Assembly (NCBI RefSeq): GCF_040807025.1
Contig: NC_090967.1
Coordinates: 3,160,001 to 3,224,000 of the forward strand
Reading direction: 5' to 3'
Origin: Struthio camelus
Taxonomy: Eukaryota > Chordata > Aves > Struthioniformes > Struthionidae
DNA length: 64,000 nt
Shown: positions 1 to 11,700 of the stretch, in pieces
How the letters are laid out: each line of letters starts with the position of its first letter
Numbering within the stretch: position 1 is the first letter of the stretch
Position numbers and translations under genes: made by a program
The notes under the pieces: model-generated
What the model was told of the DNA's origin: nothing
What the model saw: the letters and a program-made list of their open reading frames with translations, nothing else
Database searches by the model: none

Positions 1-2580
1 AGCCAAACACTTGGGGGAAACTTTTCTGTCTTATTTCCCTCCAGGGAAAACAGGTCCCAATTTACAGTAAATCCAAGATGGAGGACGCGAAAGGATTTCC
101 AAGATGACACCGTGGATTGAAGGCTCATCTGGCCTCCCGTCTCAGCATGTCCCCACCAGCCAGGACCTCCAGCCCGTTAAAATCCCCTCGCAACGCAAGG
201 GGAGTGACGGGAGCTCCCTGCTCCACCTCGACAACAGCACAAGCAGCTTTTGCTTTGGGCTGCTGGATCCATAGTGATTTATAGGCATTACCCACTGGAA
301 GCAGGACCAAGCAAAGGCAAAAACGTGCCTGCTGTCGGCAGCCAGCCGAGTGGGGCTTTAGGGAGAGGTCAGTGCAGGCGGCGCTGCAAGTCCGCGGCAG
401 GCTGCTCTGAAAAGGCTTAAGCGCTTGTAAAATTCCTGCCCTCAGTGTATTTAATGTGACATCAGCCATTAAGGGATAACAGAGATCTACCCGGAGCTTG
501 ATCTATCTTCGCCTGCATCCAGCTGGCCGTGCCTGGTCCCGACTAACAGGGTGGATCAGCAGTTGGGAACTTGGAGGGGAGTTTCCACCCACTGCGGCTG
601 TCGGCTTTGGCAAACGCTCATCCCCGGTAGCGGAGGGAGCTGCTATGAGGCTTGGAGGGATCGGGAGGGCGTCCGGCAGCAGAAAGGTGCCTGTTTGCCG
701 CACGAGTGTCCCACGACGCACAACTCCTGCAGGAAATAAATGACTTCAGCGAGAGCTGGAGCAGTTGTGGCCTCTCAGGGCCAGTTTGGGGGTTACAGAG
801 GAGATTCACCTCCCTGAACCATTGCCTTCTAATGGTGCGCACCAGGCACTCACCTGTCCCCATCCAGCTCCAGGCTCTGCCCAAGGGAAGCCCATCAGCA
901 GATCCCTTTCCCCCCCCAGATCTTTCGATCCCATGTTCAATCCCCCATTGCTGGCTGTTCTTCAGAGCTGGGGTTTGCATCAGACAGGGAAGGACAGTGG
1001 CAGCCACCTGCAGCCCCACGTCTCCGTTCCCTGGCTCTGGGGCTCCTATACATTTCCAGGCCAGGGAATGTATTTTCCTCTGTCCGCTCACCTCTATTTT
1101 TCCATTTGCACTAAGATCATTTGTTAAATATATTTCCCAGTTGACCTCAGCCCCATGGCCCTGAATGGCTCCAGCTCTCTTCAGGAATTAGGGAAGGTAC
1201 TAACCCCGCTTGCAAACTCTTTATGCCTCCCAAACCACCAAAGTGCCCAGCAGAGATGTTTTCTCCAGCAGCTGGTCACAGTAAGATGATTCATTGGATT
1301 AGGGTTTCTCACCAACTTTGTTTTGGGGTTTATTCACACGGTTGGCTATTGAGAAGAGCAGCTCGTCCCAGCGGAGGTTATCCTCTGAATCCGAGCCCTG
1401 TGCGAGTGTAACGAAACAGTAAATTAGAAGCAACCATGAGGCTGTGCACACAGTGAGCCCAGGGATTGCAACTCATCGTGTAGCAGAAGCGATGGGGGAT
1501 TTGAGCTGTCCCCTCAGCTAGCTTTCTCTATTTTCTGTATTTTTAGGGGTTTGTCCTGCCTTTGTTTGTCGCGATCAACTTCACAAGCAATAACGAACCT
1601 CTCCCGGGGTGTCTGAGGCCACATGAGCCATGTGCGAGTCCAAACCCTCCTTGCAGCACGGCTGGTTGTTTGCAGGGCTCGGAGGTGGGATTCGAAGGGT
1701 CATGTTGGGTCTCCATGGAGAAATTGCAGCCACGTTCCCCTGGGCTGTGGGGTCCCTGGGGAAGAGCTGACCACCTCGCAAGCCGCTGCTCATCCCGGGG
1801 GGACCCTGAGTTAAGATGTCACCTCCCAGTGGCAGCTGCCACCAGAAGGGTTTCGTTGTCCTTTACCTGACGGCTGGTTGCAATGACCCTCGCACAGCCA
1901 CGCTCCCCTAGACGCTTTCACAGCCCGAGGGTTACAGCTCAGCAGAGACGGGGCAAACTTTAAAGCATCAGTCACTTCTCAGTCCTGCCCGAGGTCTTGG
2001 ATCAAGCATTTTCTGGCTGCGCGTACACACACAGGCACGCTCAGCTCTTGCTCCTCTCTGCTCCTTCCTCCCAGCCTCCTGCCGCTGGGTGTTTTGGGAC
2101 AGCGGGGAGGAGACCGTGTCGCCTTACCCACCAGAGGAAAATCCCGTGCAACGCTGATGTTGCTGTGCAGGCAGTGACTCTGCCCCTCTAACACCCACAT
2201 GTACCCTGCAGCGTGTCTCCCTCACAGGCAAGCAAATCCGTTTCCTCTCCTGAAAGATTTTTTAACATCAGTCCCTAATGCAGCTTTATGTAACTGGACA
2301 TAGAGCCGGGGGGGAAGCACGGCCATGGCGAATGTAAACACCAGCTCTAACCCCAATCCCTTAAATTGCTTCTAAAGAGGTTTTACGGCCGGGGCAGCTC
2401 CCCAGCAGGAATCTTCCCGCCTGCCGGGATGAGCCATGGCGGCGGCGAATGCGCTCGGTCTGAGGGCTGCGAGGGGCAGGCTTCCTGCCGGGAGCTGTGC
2501 CGCAGCCCGCGGGTGCCCTGGCCTGGGGCTGCGCCTAGCGCGGGGCCTCTGTGCAGGGAGTGGGCTGCCCCACATGGGCC
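1..2580. other. Region with no recognised gene, upstream of CSNK1G2
   Basis: I see no open frame here with a recognisable protein family, and no splice-site-bounded chain of coding exons. Frames up to about 170 residues exist on both strands, but they overlap one another, are rich in Pro, Ser, Arg and Cys, and look like chance. One AATAAA hexamer lies at 735-740 on the plus strand and could be the poly(A) signal of a gene ending just outside the window, but nothing coding supports that. In human the upstream neighbour is the SCAMP4/ADAT3 locus (from memory); neither is visible here. Confidence 0.5.
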
Positions 2581-2584
2581 TTGT

Positions 2585-3085
2585 TCCCCACAGCGGGGCT
2601 CTGCCCCATGCCGAGCGCTGTACCCCATACTGGGGACTGTGCCCCATAGTGGGGGCCGTGCCCTATAGGGGGCTATACCCTACTGCGGGACCTGTCCACT
2701 ACAGGGGAGCTATATCCCATAGTGAGACCTGTACCCCATAGAGGGGCCTGTCCCCGGGTGGGGGCTCCCTGTAGGGTAAGCTGTACCCTATAGTGGGGCC
2801 TGTATCCTGTAGGGGGGACTGTCCCCTATAGGGGGCTGTGTTCTATCGTGGAGCTATCTCCTATACGGGGGTCAAACTATTGGGAAGCTGTACCCTATAG
2901 TGCGGCCTGTCCCCTATAGGGGAGCTGTACCCTATAGTGGGGCCTGTCCCCTGTAGGGGAGCTGTGCCCTATATGGGGCTGTACGGTAGGGGGAGCTGTA
3001 CGCTATAGTGGGGGCAGTCCCCTATAGGGAAGCTGTACCCTGTCGAGCGGCCGGTCCCCTATAGGCGCTATCCCCTGCAGGGGGC
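2585..3085. repeat. Degenerate GC-rich minisatellite with CCCCTATAGGGG cores
   Basis: About 500 bp of diverged tandem units sit directly upstream of the CpG island. The basic half-unit is 18-19 bp, built around CCCTATAGTGGGG or CCCCTATAGGGG. The best preserved part is a 37-bp dimer: copies begin at 2887, 2924 and 2961, exactly 37 bp apart, each starting with GCTGTACCCTATAG or a one-base variant. Many units hold the self-complementary core CCCCTATAGGGG. Outer units are much more diverged. Open frames read through it as repeats of the type PYRGLYPTAGP, which is a product of the repeat and not a gene. Confidence 0.85.
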
Positions 3086-3411
3086 GGTGTCCCCACCGGC
3101 CGCTCCCGCTGCCGCCGGGCAACAGGCGGTTAAGGGAGCATCTCCGCCGGTAGCCGTCAAGCGCGCCGCTGCCGTAAAGCACCGCTCGCTGCCGCACAGC
3201 CGTGCTCCCGCCTCCCCCTCCCGCCTCGGCCCTTCGCCCGCCTCAAGCCGCCTATTCTCGAACGCGCTTTACGCCAACGACGTTGCGCCACCACCCTCCC
3301 TTCGGCTGCGCTTGCGCTCAGCTCCGCCGGGCCTCTAAGCTTCGGAGTTGGTATTCAGGAAGGGCGCTTGCGCCGGCGGCGTGGCGGGGGGCGCATGGGT
3401 GCGCGCGGAGC

Positions 3412-3428
3412 CTACGCCGGCGGCGTAG
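3412..3428. repeat. Short perfect inverted repeat in the promoter island
   Basis: The sequence CTACGCCG-G-CGGCGTAG has 8-bp arms that are perfect reverse complements around one central base. A related copy of its core (CGCCGGCGGCGT) occurs about 40 bp upstream. It could be a dimeric factor site or a by-product of GC-rich composition. Confidence 0.5.
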
Positions 3429-3477
3429 AGGTGTCGCTGGCTGGCCGCTGCCCGTGGAGTGGTGAGGGGAGGCGAGC

Positions 3478-3498
3478 GGCGGCGGCGGCGGCGGCGGC
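3478..3498 (+). repeat. GGC trinucleotide repeat, 7 units, in probable 5' UTR exon 1
   Basis: Seven uninterrupted GGC units precede the upstream ATG at 3529. The repeat is short and within the normal range for GC-rich 5' UTRs. Confidence 0.85.
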
Positions 3499-3528
3499 TT
3501 AGCGAGACCCGGCCCGGGGGGCGCCGCC

Positions 3529-3570
3529 ATGGGGAGGCCGCGGGGCAGCGGCAGCGCGGCCCGCCGCTGA
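3529..3570 (+). promoter_or_regulatory. uORF in exon 1 with optimal Kozak context, 13 codons
   Basis: The ATG at 3529 sits in GCCGCCATGG, the textbook optimal initiation context. It opens a 13-codon frame (MGRPRGSGSAARR) that ends at TGA 3568-3570, 12 nt before the splice donor. If exon 1 is transcribed from upstream of this point, most scanning ribosomes should meet this start first, whereas the main CSNK1G2 ATG has C at -3. This predicts reduced or reinitiation-dependent translation from this transcript. The frame is short and its peptide is not likely to matter itself. Confidence 0.6.
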
Positions 3571-5750
3571 GCGCCTGCGGAGGTAACCGCCGCCGCGGCG
3601 CCGGGGCTGCCCTGTTGCTGCCGCTGGCCCCGGCCGGGACCGGGCAGTGCCGGCGTGGGGGGGCCGGGCCAGGCGGCGGCGGTTGGGGGCGGCCGGGCCT
3701 GGGGGGCTGAAGGGGCTGGGGGGGCAGCTTGGGGCCGGGCCCGGGGGTCCGAGGGGGCCAGGACGGGCCCGGGCAGGAGGGGGTGAGGGGGCTGTGGGGG
3801 GCTGAGGCGGCCCGGGGGGCTGAGGCCCGGGGCCGCCTCGCTGCGTTTCCTCTCGGCGCTGCTTCTTTTGTAGCCCTGGGGGAGGGGAGGCTCCGGCCCG
3901 CCAACCCCCCCCCCCCCCCCGGGATCACCCCCTCCTCCAGCACCGTCTGCGGCCGGGGCCAGGGTCGCCCCCCTCGCCGGTTGTGTCCCCCTTGTCCGCA
4001 CCCTGCGCCGGCCTGGCCGGCGCAGCCGGAGCCTCACAGGATGTTGGCCCCTTTGTATGTGGCTTCCCTCTCTCCAGCGGGCTCGGGAAGCGCTTATTTG
4101 GGGAAAAGGGTTGTGCTGAATTCTGGGATTTAAAATAGCTTTTTTTTTCCCCCCTTAGCAAAGCTGGTCAGGATGAATGTGAGAAACTGGAAAAATAACC
4201 CCCCCACACCCTCCATCTGCCCCCGCCAGAAAGGAGTTGACTTTAACTGTTCCTCAGGCAGCCGAGAGGAGAGGTTTGCACACAAGGAGCAGCTCCCTCA
4301 CGCCAGCCTTGCGAGCAGGGAGTGGAGCTGGCGGAGGCCTGTGGCTCCTGTTTGGTGGCTGGCAGAAGCGGATCAAGTTGGGGCTCTTGGACCTAGAGGG
4401 CAAACACGATGAGATTATGGGGTTGTTAGGAAAGGAGCCTTTTCTTCTAAGGAAATGCTTTTGCAGCCTGGACAGTTTGGGGACCCGCCATGTTATACGT
4501 GTTTCTCAAGTTAAAAATGAAGTTTGTTAGACCTCTTTCAGGTTGTTCTGAAATCAGTCTGTTCTAAACAAGTTGGAGGTAACTGGGACCCTGCTCCAAT
4601 TGTGTATAAACTGATTGTTGGTGTGTGGATGGTTTGCACCAGTGTGTTTGCAAGTTGCCCTGTTAACTAATCCATTTGTTTTCCTTTTGCACAACAAGTG
4701 GTTGGAAATGAATTCTGAGGAGTGTGTAAGTTCATCTGCCAGCTGGACTGTCCTGTCAGCATGCCACACACAGCGTGCCCCCATCTGCCCACTGCCAGCA
4801 CAGAGGTTTAAAAATTGGGCCTTATATAACAGATTGGAGAAAAGGTTTGGTGTTTGCCAATGCGTCTGAAAAAGAATTGCTGTAAATTAGGGCAGGAGGC
4901 CTCCATGGGGATAGTGTGGAGAGGCCTTCTCTGTGACTGGGTAAGCTTGACTGCTGTGAGTAACTTGCCAAAGACTTCTTTGGTTTTGTTTTAGTCTGGT
5001 GTGTTTCAGGTAAAATCAATGTTGACCAGCGTTTCACTGCTTAGCACCTTTTGGTCTCCTCAGTGGGTTGTAGTCCTGTGGTGCAGACAAAGGATAATCA
5101 AGAGCAAATCTGCTGCCAGGCTGGTGGCAGCCTCTCTCAAGTCAGTGATATGTACAATTGAGGAGCCCTGATCCTCTCCAGCTCCATCACCAAAAGCGGC
5201 CTGCTGATCTTCTCATTAGCTTGTAGGAGCTGCTGCCTTCCCATGTCAGACTGCCTTGAGATTTGATCTCCTGGTAGTTGGTTTACAAATCTGTAATGCC
5301 TTATAAATTGGTTCTGTAGTTTTCTTTGCAGAAACAGCTGCCTCTCTAGTTTACACTTACATCAAAATGACTGGGGTACAGTTGGTAGTGGTTTGCAGGG
5401 GAGAATGTTTTTCTGTGCAGCAGTTTCTTTGGGAGCACTGAATGGAGCTCTGTATTAATGCCTCTGCAGTGTGGTTTGTGTTTGGTTTTCTTGTTGCAGC
5501 ACTCTTCAGAAGAGTGAGTGAAGAGGAGGAAGTTGGCACTTGCAGTTTAGCATGTTTCTGAATTCTGCCCTGCCAGTGCTTCCCTCCACTGGTGTTGGAG
5601 TACAGTAGAGAGATTCTGCTTTGCCTCTTTTTTGTGTTCTGTTTCTCAGCTCCTGTGCAGCCCAAGTGTTGTCAAAAATGTTAATATGAGAGTGACTCAG
5701 CGGATCAATGCGAATGACATGAGGGTTACGCTTATGGACAATCAGTATTT

Positions 5751-5769
5751 CCCCCCCCCCCCCCCCCCC
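5751..5769. repeat. Poly-C run of 19
   Basis: An uninterrupted homopolymer in intron 1, preceded by TTT. It is likely to vary in length between individuals and to be error-prone in assemblies. Confidence 0.95.
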
Positions 5770-8700
5770 AATCCTCCAGCCCCACTAGGCTGGAAGAGAT
5801 GATGTCCTAAAGCAACTGCCAATAAACATGTTTACTAGACTCGGGCCTGATTGTGTTCTATAGTCCTCTCTTTGCCCTGTGACGCAAGCGGTGGTTTTCC
5901 TAGCTCCTGTGGCTGAGCGATGCTGTGATGGGCTGTGCTCCGAACTGCAGTCCTTTGCTTTGACCGGTCCATCTACATATATGTGTAGCCCTCAGAGTCT
6001 GAAGGTCTCACGAGCTGGTAAAAGGACTAGTCCCAGCATGAGACTGTCAGGGTAGGCAACTGTTTACTTGCATTTTTCAGATAGGGGAACTGCAGCACTG
6101 CAGACCCCAAAAGGCTTATTTGAGATCGTAAGGAAGCCTCTGGTGAGCGGCAAGTCCTGTCGTGCTTTGGCCCCTTCCTGGTAAGTTTAAATGCAAGCAA
6201 TGCAAACCTCACAGCTGTGGGTACTGTTCAGTGAAAAGCATACAGAGTCCCTGCCTTGCAAGCAGGGCTGGTTAACGTGGGGTTTCAGACCTGTGCTCAG
6301 TAGCTTGTTCTGCCTCACGCTACTCTTGTGACTTGACATCTTGCCTCATAATGTTGCCGAGAGGACAAAGCCTCGGATACTCAGGTAGGAACTTCCTTCG
6401 TGTACTCACAGTGGCTTTCTGCTCAGAGCTTGTGGGAATGGCTCTGCCCTCAGTCCTGTAATTGTGCTTTGACTAGACAGACTTGGCTTGGCCTGGCGCA
6501 GTGAGAAGCCGTGGAACTGAGCCTCCTTCCTGTGGCCCAGATGTGGAGCTGCTTGTACTAGTTCAGTCCTGCTGCACCGTAAGAGCTAGGAGAGGAAGAA
6601 GGGGAAACAAATCTCATTGTGACTCTGGAATTCTGCCGGAGAAAAAGTTCTCTTCCCGTTAGAAAAGCTGCATGTTTATAAATAGTTTTGGTTTTTATTG
6701 GAGTGGATGTTTATTCTTCCTACTGACAGTCAGTATCTCCAGTAAGTCTGTAGCTGTAGAGAAAAAGCAGGACTCAGCTGTGAGGAAAGTATAAAGGTGA
6801 CTTTCTGCTAGAACAGCTGAGCACAGACTACTTGTGCTCATTCTGGCTCCCAGGTTCACTCTAGTTGTCCTCCATTTCTTGGCCAATTCTCTTAAATCCT
6901 TGCTCATGCTGCCGCCCTGAGCTGTGCTTCCTGTTGGACAGAGCCTCCTCTTGCATGTTACATTGATACATTTTCCTGATTCCTCACAACTGGCTTAGGA
7001 AAAAAAAAATTAATGAAGAGTGTGGACCTAGCTGAGTTGTTCCAGAATATCCCCTGCCTCGTCTTTACTACAGTATCAGCTGTTGGGTGGCTCTTTGGCA
7101 GCTGGTGTGAAACAGGTCTACTCTTTCAAGGCTTGTCTGGAGCCTGAGGTGTTCAGAATTGTGCTCTCTACCACTGCTTCGGAAGCGTGCGTGGTTGTGC
7201 ACAACACTATTGTGATCAGAAGGAAAAACGGGTATAGTGAGTGTAGGGTGTAAGTGCTTGTAATATGTGGAAAACAATAAAAAGTATGTGTTCTGTTTGC
7301 TGCAATAGTAATTTTGCAGCAGATTGGTGCGCTTAAGTTTTGAGGTGATCCCATGCTTTGTGATTTAGAAGATGGTTCTTCAGATAAACTGAAATTTGTA
7401 GGTAAAACTTTGCAGAGCATTTTAGAATGCTTCATGGAGTGAGATGTCCCTGATTTCTTTAATGGCCCATGATAAGGAGAGCGTGCTCCTGGGGCACAGG
7501 AACGCAATTAGTTCTTGAAAGGCTTTAAATGGCTTCCTTAGTTCTGAAAAGGTCATGGGCAAAAGTTCTCTACATGTCCAGAAAGATTTTTCCAGTGCCT
7601 GTGAAGTCTGTATTCTTCTACTGGAAGGTTAGTGACAGTTCTCATTTTCCAGATGATACCCTGATGGCATCTGCCTTCTCCCCTGTAATCAGACCAATGT
7701 CATTTAAAACGTGGTTGCAGCATGAACACTCTCACTTCTAGGAAATGAATGTCTCGATGTCTTGAGGCTAGTTCACCTGAGTCAGTAAAATTGAGTACTC
7801 CCATGATCTCTTCTGCTGAAAAGACTTGCACTAAGATGGTGACTTGAGGGAAGCCTGGAATCCTATTGTGTGAGGGCTCAGCCTCAGGCCTGGGAGGGGA
7901 CTCCCAGCGCTGCAGGCTTCTCGGCTTCCTCTCCAGTGTCGCGTGTATTCGACTGCATTCGACTGCCTGACTTGCTGTGGTGGGGACAGTGCTTGAAAAA
8001 GAGCTGGGAAGTGCTGTGTTTTGTTTGGTGTTTGTGGAACAGAGGTAGTAGTAGGTTGAATACAAGAACAGTAATTGGATGAGCCAAGACACACTTGCAG
8101 CCAGGTCTTCGAAGTAAAGCCCGTGTTGGACTCCCAGGGTATTTGGGACACTGAGAGCCTGGAAGGAGAGAAGCATTAATTTTTTTCATCATTTGTTTCT
8201 GTGTGTCCACTAACCAAAGTGTATCCTGTAACCCTTTGTTATTTAATGTTATATAATGTTTTTTAATGAAGGAGGCCTGGCATTTGCTTTCCAAATGGTA
8301 AATTAGATGTTTGGCAGGTGATGTTTGGGCTTTGTCAGCCTGAGAGGGGTGTTCTTAAGTTAATTACCATGGGTTAATATTGGTCTTGAACTTAGGTTTT
8401 GTGACGCTCTCCTTCAGAAGAGCTTTGCAGCCCTGCTAGTCTGTTGCTGGGCAGAGCTGTGCACAAGGAGGAGAAGTGCTGATGGGGTTTCATGGATACC
8501 AGGGGAGCATGTCAGTCTTGAGTGGGTTCATTTCCTTTCCTAATCTGGACCCTGGAAAGTCATGTTAAGAGTGACTGTCGCGTAGGTGCGTTGGACAGGA
8601 TGTTAGGGGCTGAACGGGCTCTGAAAAGTCAGTAGCGATCCTGTTTAAAACTAAAATGGAGGTGTGATGTTTCTACTGCTCAGAAACTCCGTTCTTACAG

Positions 8701-11700
8701 ACTGTCATTGACAGATATGTTTTCAGGTAGAAAATATTGCTACTTTTTGGTTTTGAGATAGTAGAGGTATAAGCAACAAAGCAAGAAATGCTTTTTGTTT
8801 GCCTTCGTTGGCATGGGCTTTTTGAAGTGATGAAGTTTGTACTCTCTGCCTAGTTTCTCCAGTTTGATGCAAGATGAGAATGGGACTTTCCAGCATCTTC
8901 CACGTTACGTGTGTTGGCAAAGGACAAACTAAGGATCTCCTGGAATACCCCCCGCTCTTGACTGTGTTGATTTCTCTTATCCCAAGGGCATTGTAGGTTT
9001 TATTTGAAATCTAGCTTTTGTACGCCCTAGCACAGAGTATATTAAGGGCACTAATCAGAACACGTGTTGGAAACGGATACAATTTATATATTGGAAGAGA
9101 CTGCTCATGTTCTCTAGCAGCAATTCTTTGGAGCAGCAATTGCCTCTTCTCCCATTGATGGGATCGGGGTCAGCATGACGTGGGACAGGACATCAGAGAT
9201 GTTGATGCTGACAGGTACAGATTAGTCTCTGGCTTGAGCCATGGGAATTCATGAACTAACTTGCTTGATGGAGCTAGGCGTTCAGTGGGCCGTTGTGGTT
9301 GGGGAAGGAATAGGAAGTGCTTTGAGGGATGAACCCATGCTGTTTTCATAGTGGTATATACCTGATCAGGGGATCCTGAGAAGAGACTGTCAGGCTGAAG
9401 ATTTGGTTCAATGCTCTGAAGTGCTGTAATAGGTGTGTTGGTGCAGGGTAGGGAGAAATGAGAGGAGGGAATTCCAGCACGTAAGGACCATCGTGGCTAT
9501 TCTGTGCTGCTGGCTGATAGAGATGCCCTGCAGGCTGAACTTGAAGCTGGAGCTTGGTTAGCTGGATGTACGTGTCTCTGAGCGATAGCAAGAGATGTTG
9601 CTAGGAAGCAGCTCTGTTGTTCAGGCTCGTGTTCTCCCTCCTAGGCCGGCTGTTTGGAGTGTGGGAGCAAAGAAAGACTGCTCCTAGGGCTTACCCAATC
9701 TGCAGGCAGCAAGTTTAGGAAAGTAAAAGGGACGCTCAGCTAACGCTTACACCGCACTGAATTTAGCTGGATATAGAGTAAATGCTGTAAACTTGTGATA
9801 TTATGCAGCAGGCTGTTCAGGCACGCTTGCGCTGTGTTGCAGTAACCTTTCTCTAGCTGAATCTCTACTAAATCTGTTGTGGCTTTTGTCACTGAGAAAT
9901 GGTGGTCAGACCCCTTCCATCTCAATGAACTCTGGTTTCAGGTGGTTTTGGCACACGCTGCTCTGCCTTGGACTGTGGAGTGCAGACGCCGGCCTGCCTT
10001 CAGCAGGAGGTGTGTGAGCAGCATGGTGATGTAGCAGAGACCCGTCTGCCGATGGGCTTGGCTCTGGAGTGACTGGGCATTGCAGAACTGCTTTGGGCTG
10101 AGGTGAGGCTGGCTCTCTGCAGAGGCTCTGGCCACTTGGGAATGGCTAGACAGAGTCATGATGAAAGCACCCCTCCCCTGTTCAGCGTGGAAAATACCCA
10201 CAGCAACCCAGAGCCTGTGTGCAAAACGTACTCCAGGTGTGCTGACCTCAACTGTAATTTTTTTTCCTCCCTTTCCCCTCTCCCATTTCTGGTGCTGACC
10301 TCTCTCTGACTTTTCAGGCCTCTACCTTGCTGCGATACTTCCTTGCAAGAGCCAGCATGACTGCCAGGTAGCTGGGCTACCTGTGTAGCAGGGACAGCCC
10401 AGAGCATTTTATGCACTGGAGAGATTGGCTTGAACAGCAAGGTGGGCACCTTTGAGACTGGAGGCAGTGCAACGAGAGGGGGAGAGGCTAACGCACGTGG
10501 CTTACAAATGTCCTGGCTGCAGTCTGGGTGGCACCCGCAGTTCCCAATAAGTCTTTTCTAATGTCTCTCTGAGTACACGTGTGGCCCCGGGAACGAGACT
10601 CAGTCTTGGGCGTGGCGCAGAGGATGCATTGCAGTGGGCTTAGCTTGGTGACAGCAGACACCTGGGGTGTGAGAAAGCACTAGCTAGGGGCAGTTCCCAC
10701 TGCTTGTTGGAGCCCTGGTAGGGGACGCAGGGACCTGCGTTCTGAAGTCTCCTGGAGAAGAGCATGTAACACTCAGTGCTTTGCTCCTATTTTTGTTTAG
10801 AGTCAGAAATCAAAGTCCAGAGCAGCACTTCTCAGGCCAGAATCGTTTAAAGGCACTTGCTGTTGTTTTAGGGCCAATATTTAACTTGCTCCTCTGATGA
10901 GGAATGCCTGCTAGATTCCAAATATTTGACTTAAGGAAGAAGTTTGAGAGGAGAACTTCCACTGCTGTGGATGAGGGGGAATTATGGGAAACAAATAGGA
11001 AGCCACTGTATTTACAGGGCTGTGTAAAACAGCCTGTGTTCCCCTTCTGGTGTGGCAGGTATTGAGGCAGCTCTTTGCTGAGCTGCAGCGCGGGAGCGGC
11101 TGGAAGGAAATGTTTGTGCGCTCCAGAGGCTGTAGCGGGCAGCGCTGGGTGTGTCTGCTCCCGCAGCCCCAGTCTTCTGCTCCTGCTGCCAAGGGGGATT
11201 TAAAGGCACAGGTTTGGAGTTGCTTTCCAACTGGGGGAACATCCAAATGGGCTGATGTGGGCAGGCAGGCTGAAGCGTGTGTAAACTTCCTGATAAAAGA
11301 AGCTTATCTGAAAAGAAATGCTCTGCTGCTTTTGCTTTCGCTGTAGTCTTTGGTGGCTGGATTTCATTAGCTGCAAAATCCTCTGCAGTGGATCCTGTTA
11401 ATGGCAGGATTTCCCCTTCCCTGGACCTGCTTGATGAGGTGCTTGTGGCTTTTCCTGTCCTCCCTCACTTTGCTCCTCGCAGTGTGCCACAACTACCATT
11501 GCACAGCCTCCTGTAAGTCTGTAAGGGCGCTTGCTGCTGCTGCTCAGCGTTGAACCCGTCCTGCGTTTCTGGGCAGAGAGCAGCTGTGTGGAGCTCTGCA
11601 CCCAGGATGCCGGTGATGTTCATCAAAATAATGATCCGCTTATGCTGGCCTCTCCAAAGAGGAGGAAGAGTTGATCGTGGTATGTGAAGAAAGATGATTG

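Larger units (their letters stand above)
3440..3582 (+). other. CSNK1G2: CSNK1G2 exon 1 (5' UTR), 3' boundary supported
   Basis: The likely non-coding first exon ends at 3582, followed by a good donor (CGGAG|GTAACC). The 5' boundary is unknown and the start given is only a placeholder inside the CpG island. The placement is inferred from the CpG island, the donor, and the known architecture of vertebrate CSNK1G2 genes, where a far-upstream non-coding exon is spliced over a long first intron to the exon with the start codon. It contains a GGC repeat and a short uORF. Confidence 0.6.
3050..4030 (+). promoter_or_regulatory. CSNK1G2: CpG island, probable main promoter of CSNK1G2
   Basis: Dense CpG dinucleotides and very high GC run from the end of the minisatellite to about 4.03 kb. 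There is no TATA box at a useful position, as expected for a housekeeping CpG-island promoter. The island contains a perfect-armed inverted repeat at 3412-3428, a GGC run at 3478-3498, and a splice donor at 3583 that marks the end of a probable first exon. G-rich tracts (about 3650-3830) and a 16-base C run (3905-3920) follow in the start of intron 1. The transcription start site cannot be fixed from sequence alone. Confidence 0.75.

Noticed and set aside
735..740. AATAAA as the poly(A) signal of an upstream gene
   Set aside because: No coding exon or gene-like sequence is visible before it, and single hexamers are common by chance.
2436..2741. 101-codon frame with repeated PYRGLYPTAGP-like units, looking like a repeat protein
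   Set aside because: It is just the translation of the minisatellite; unit boundaries follow the DNA repeat and the frame is lost further along.
3318..4037. 239- and 202-codon antisense frames in the CpG island
   Set aside because: Proline/arginine-rich translations of GC-rich promoter DNA and the GGC repeat; no domain. A divergent non-coding transcript is possible but not supported by sequence.
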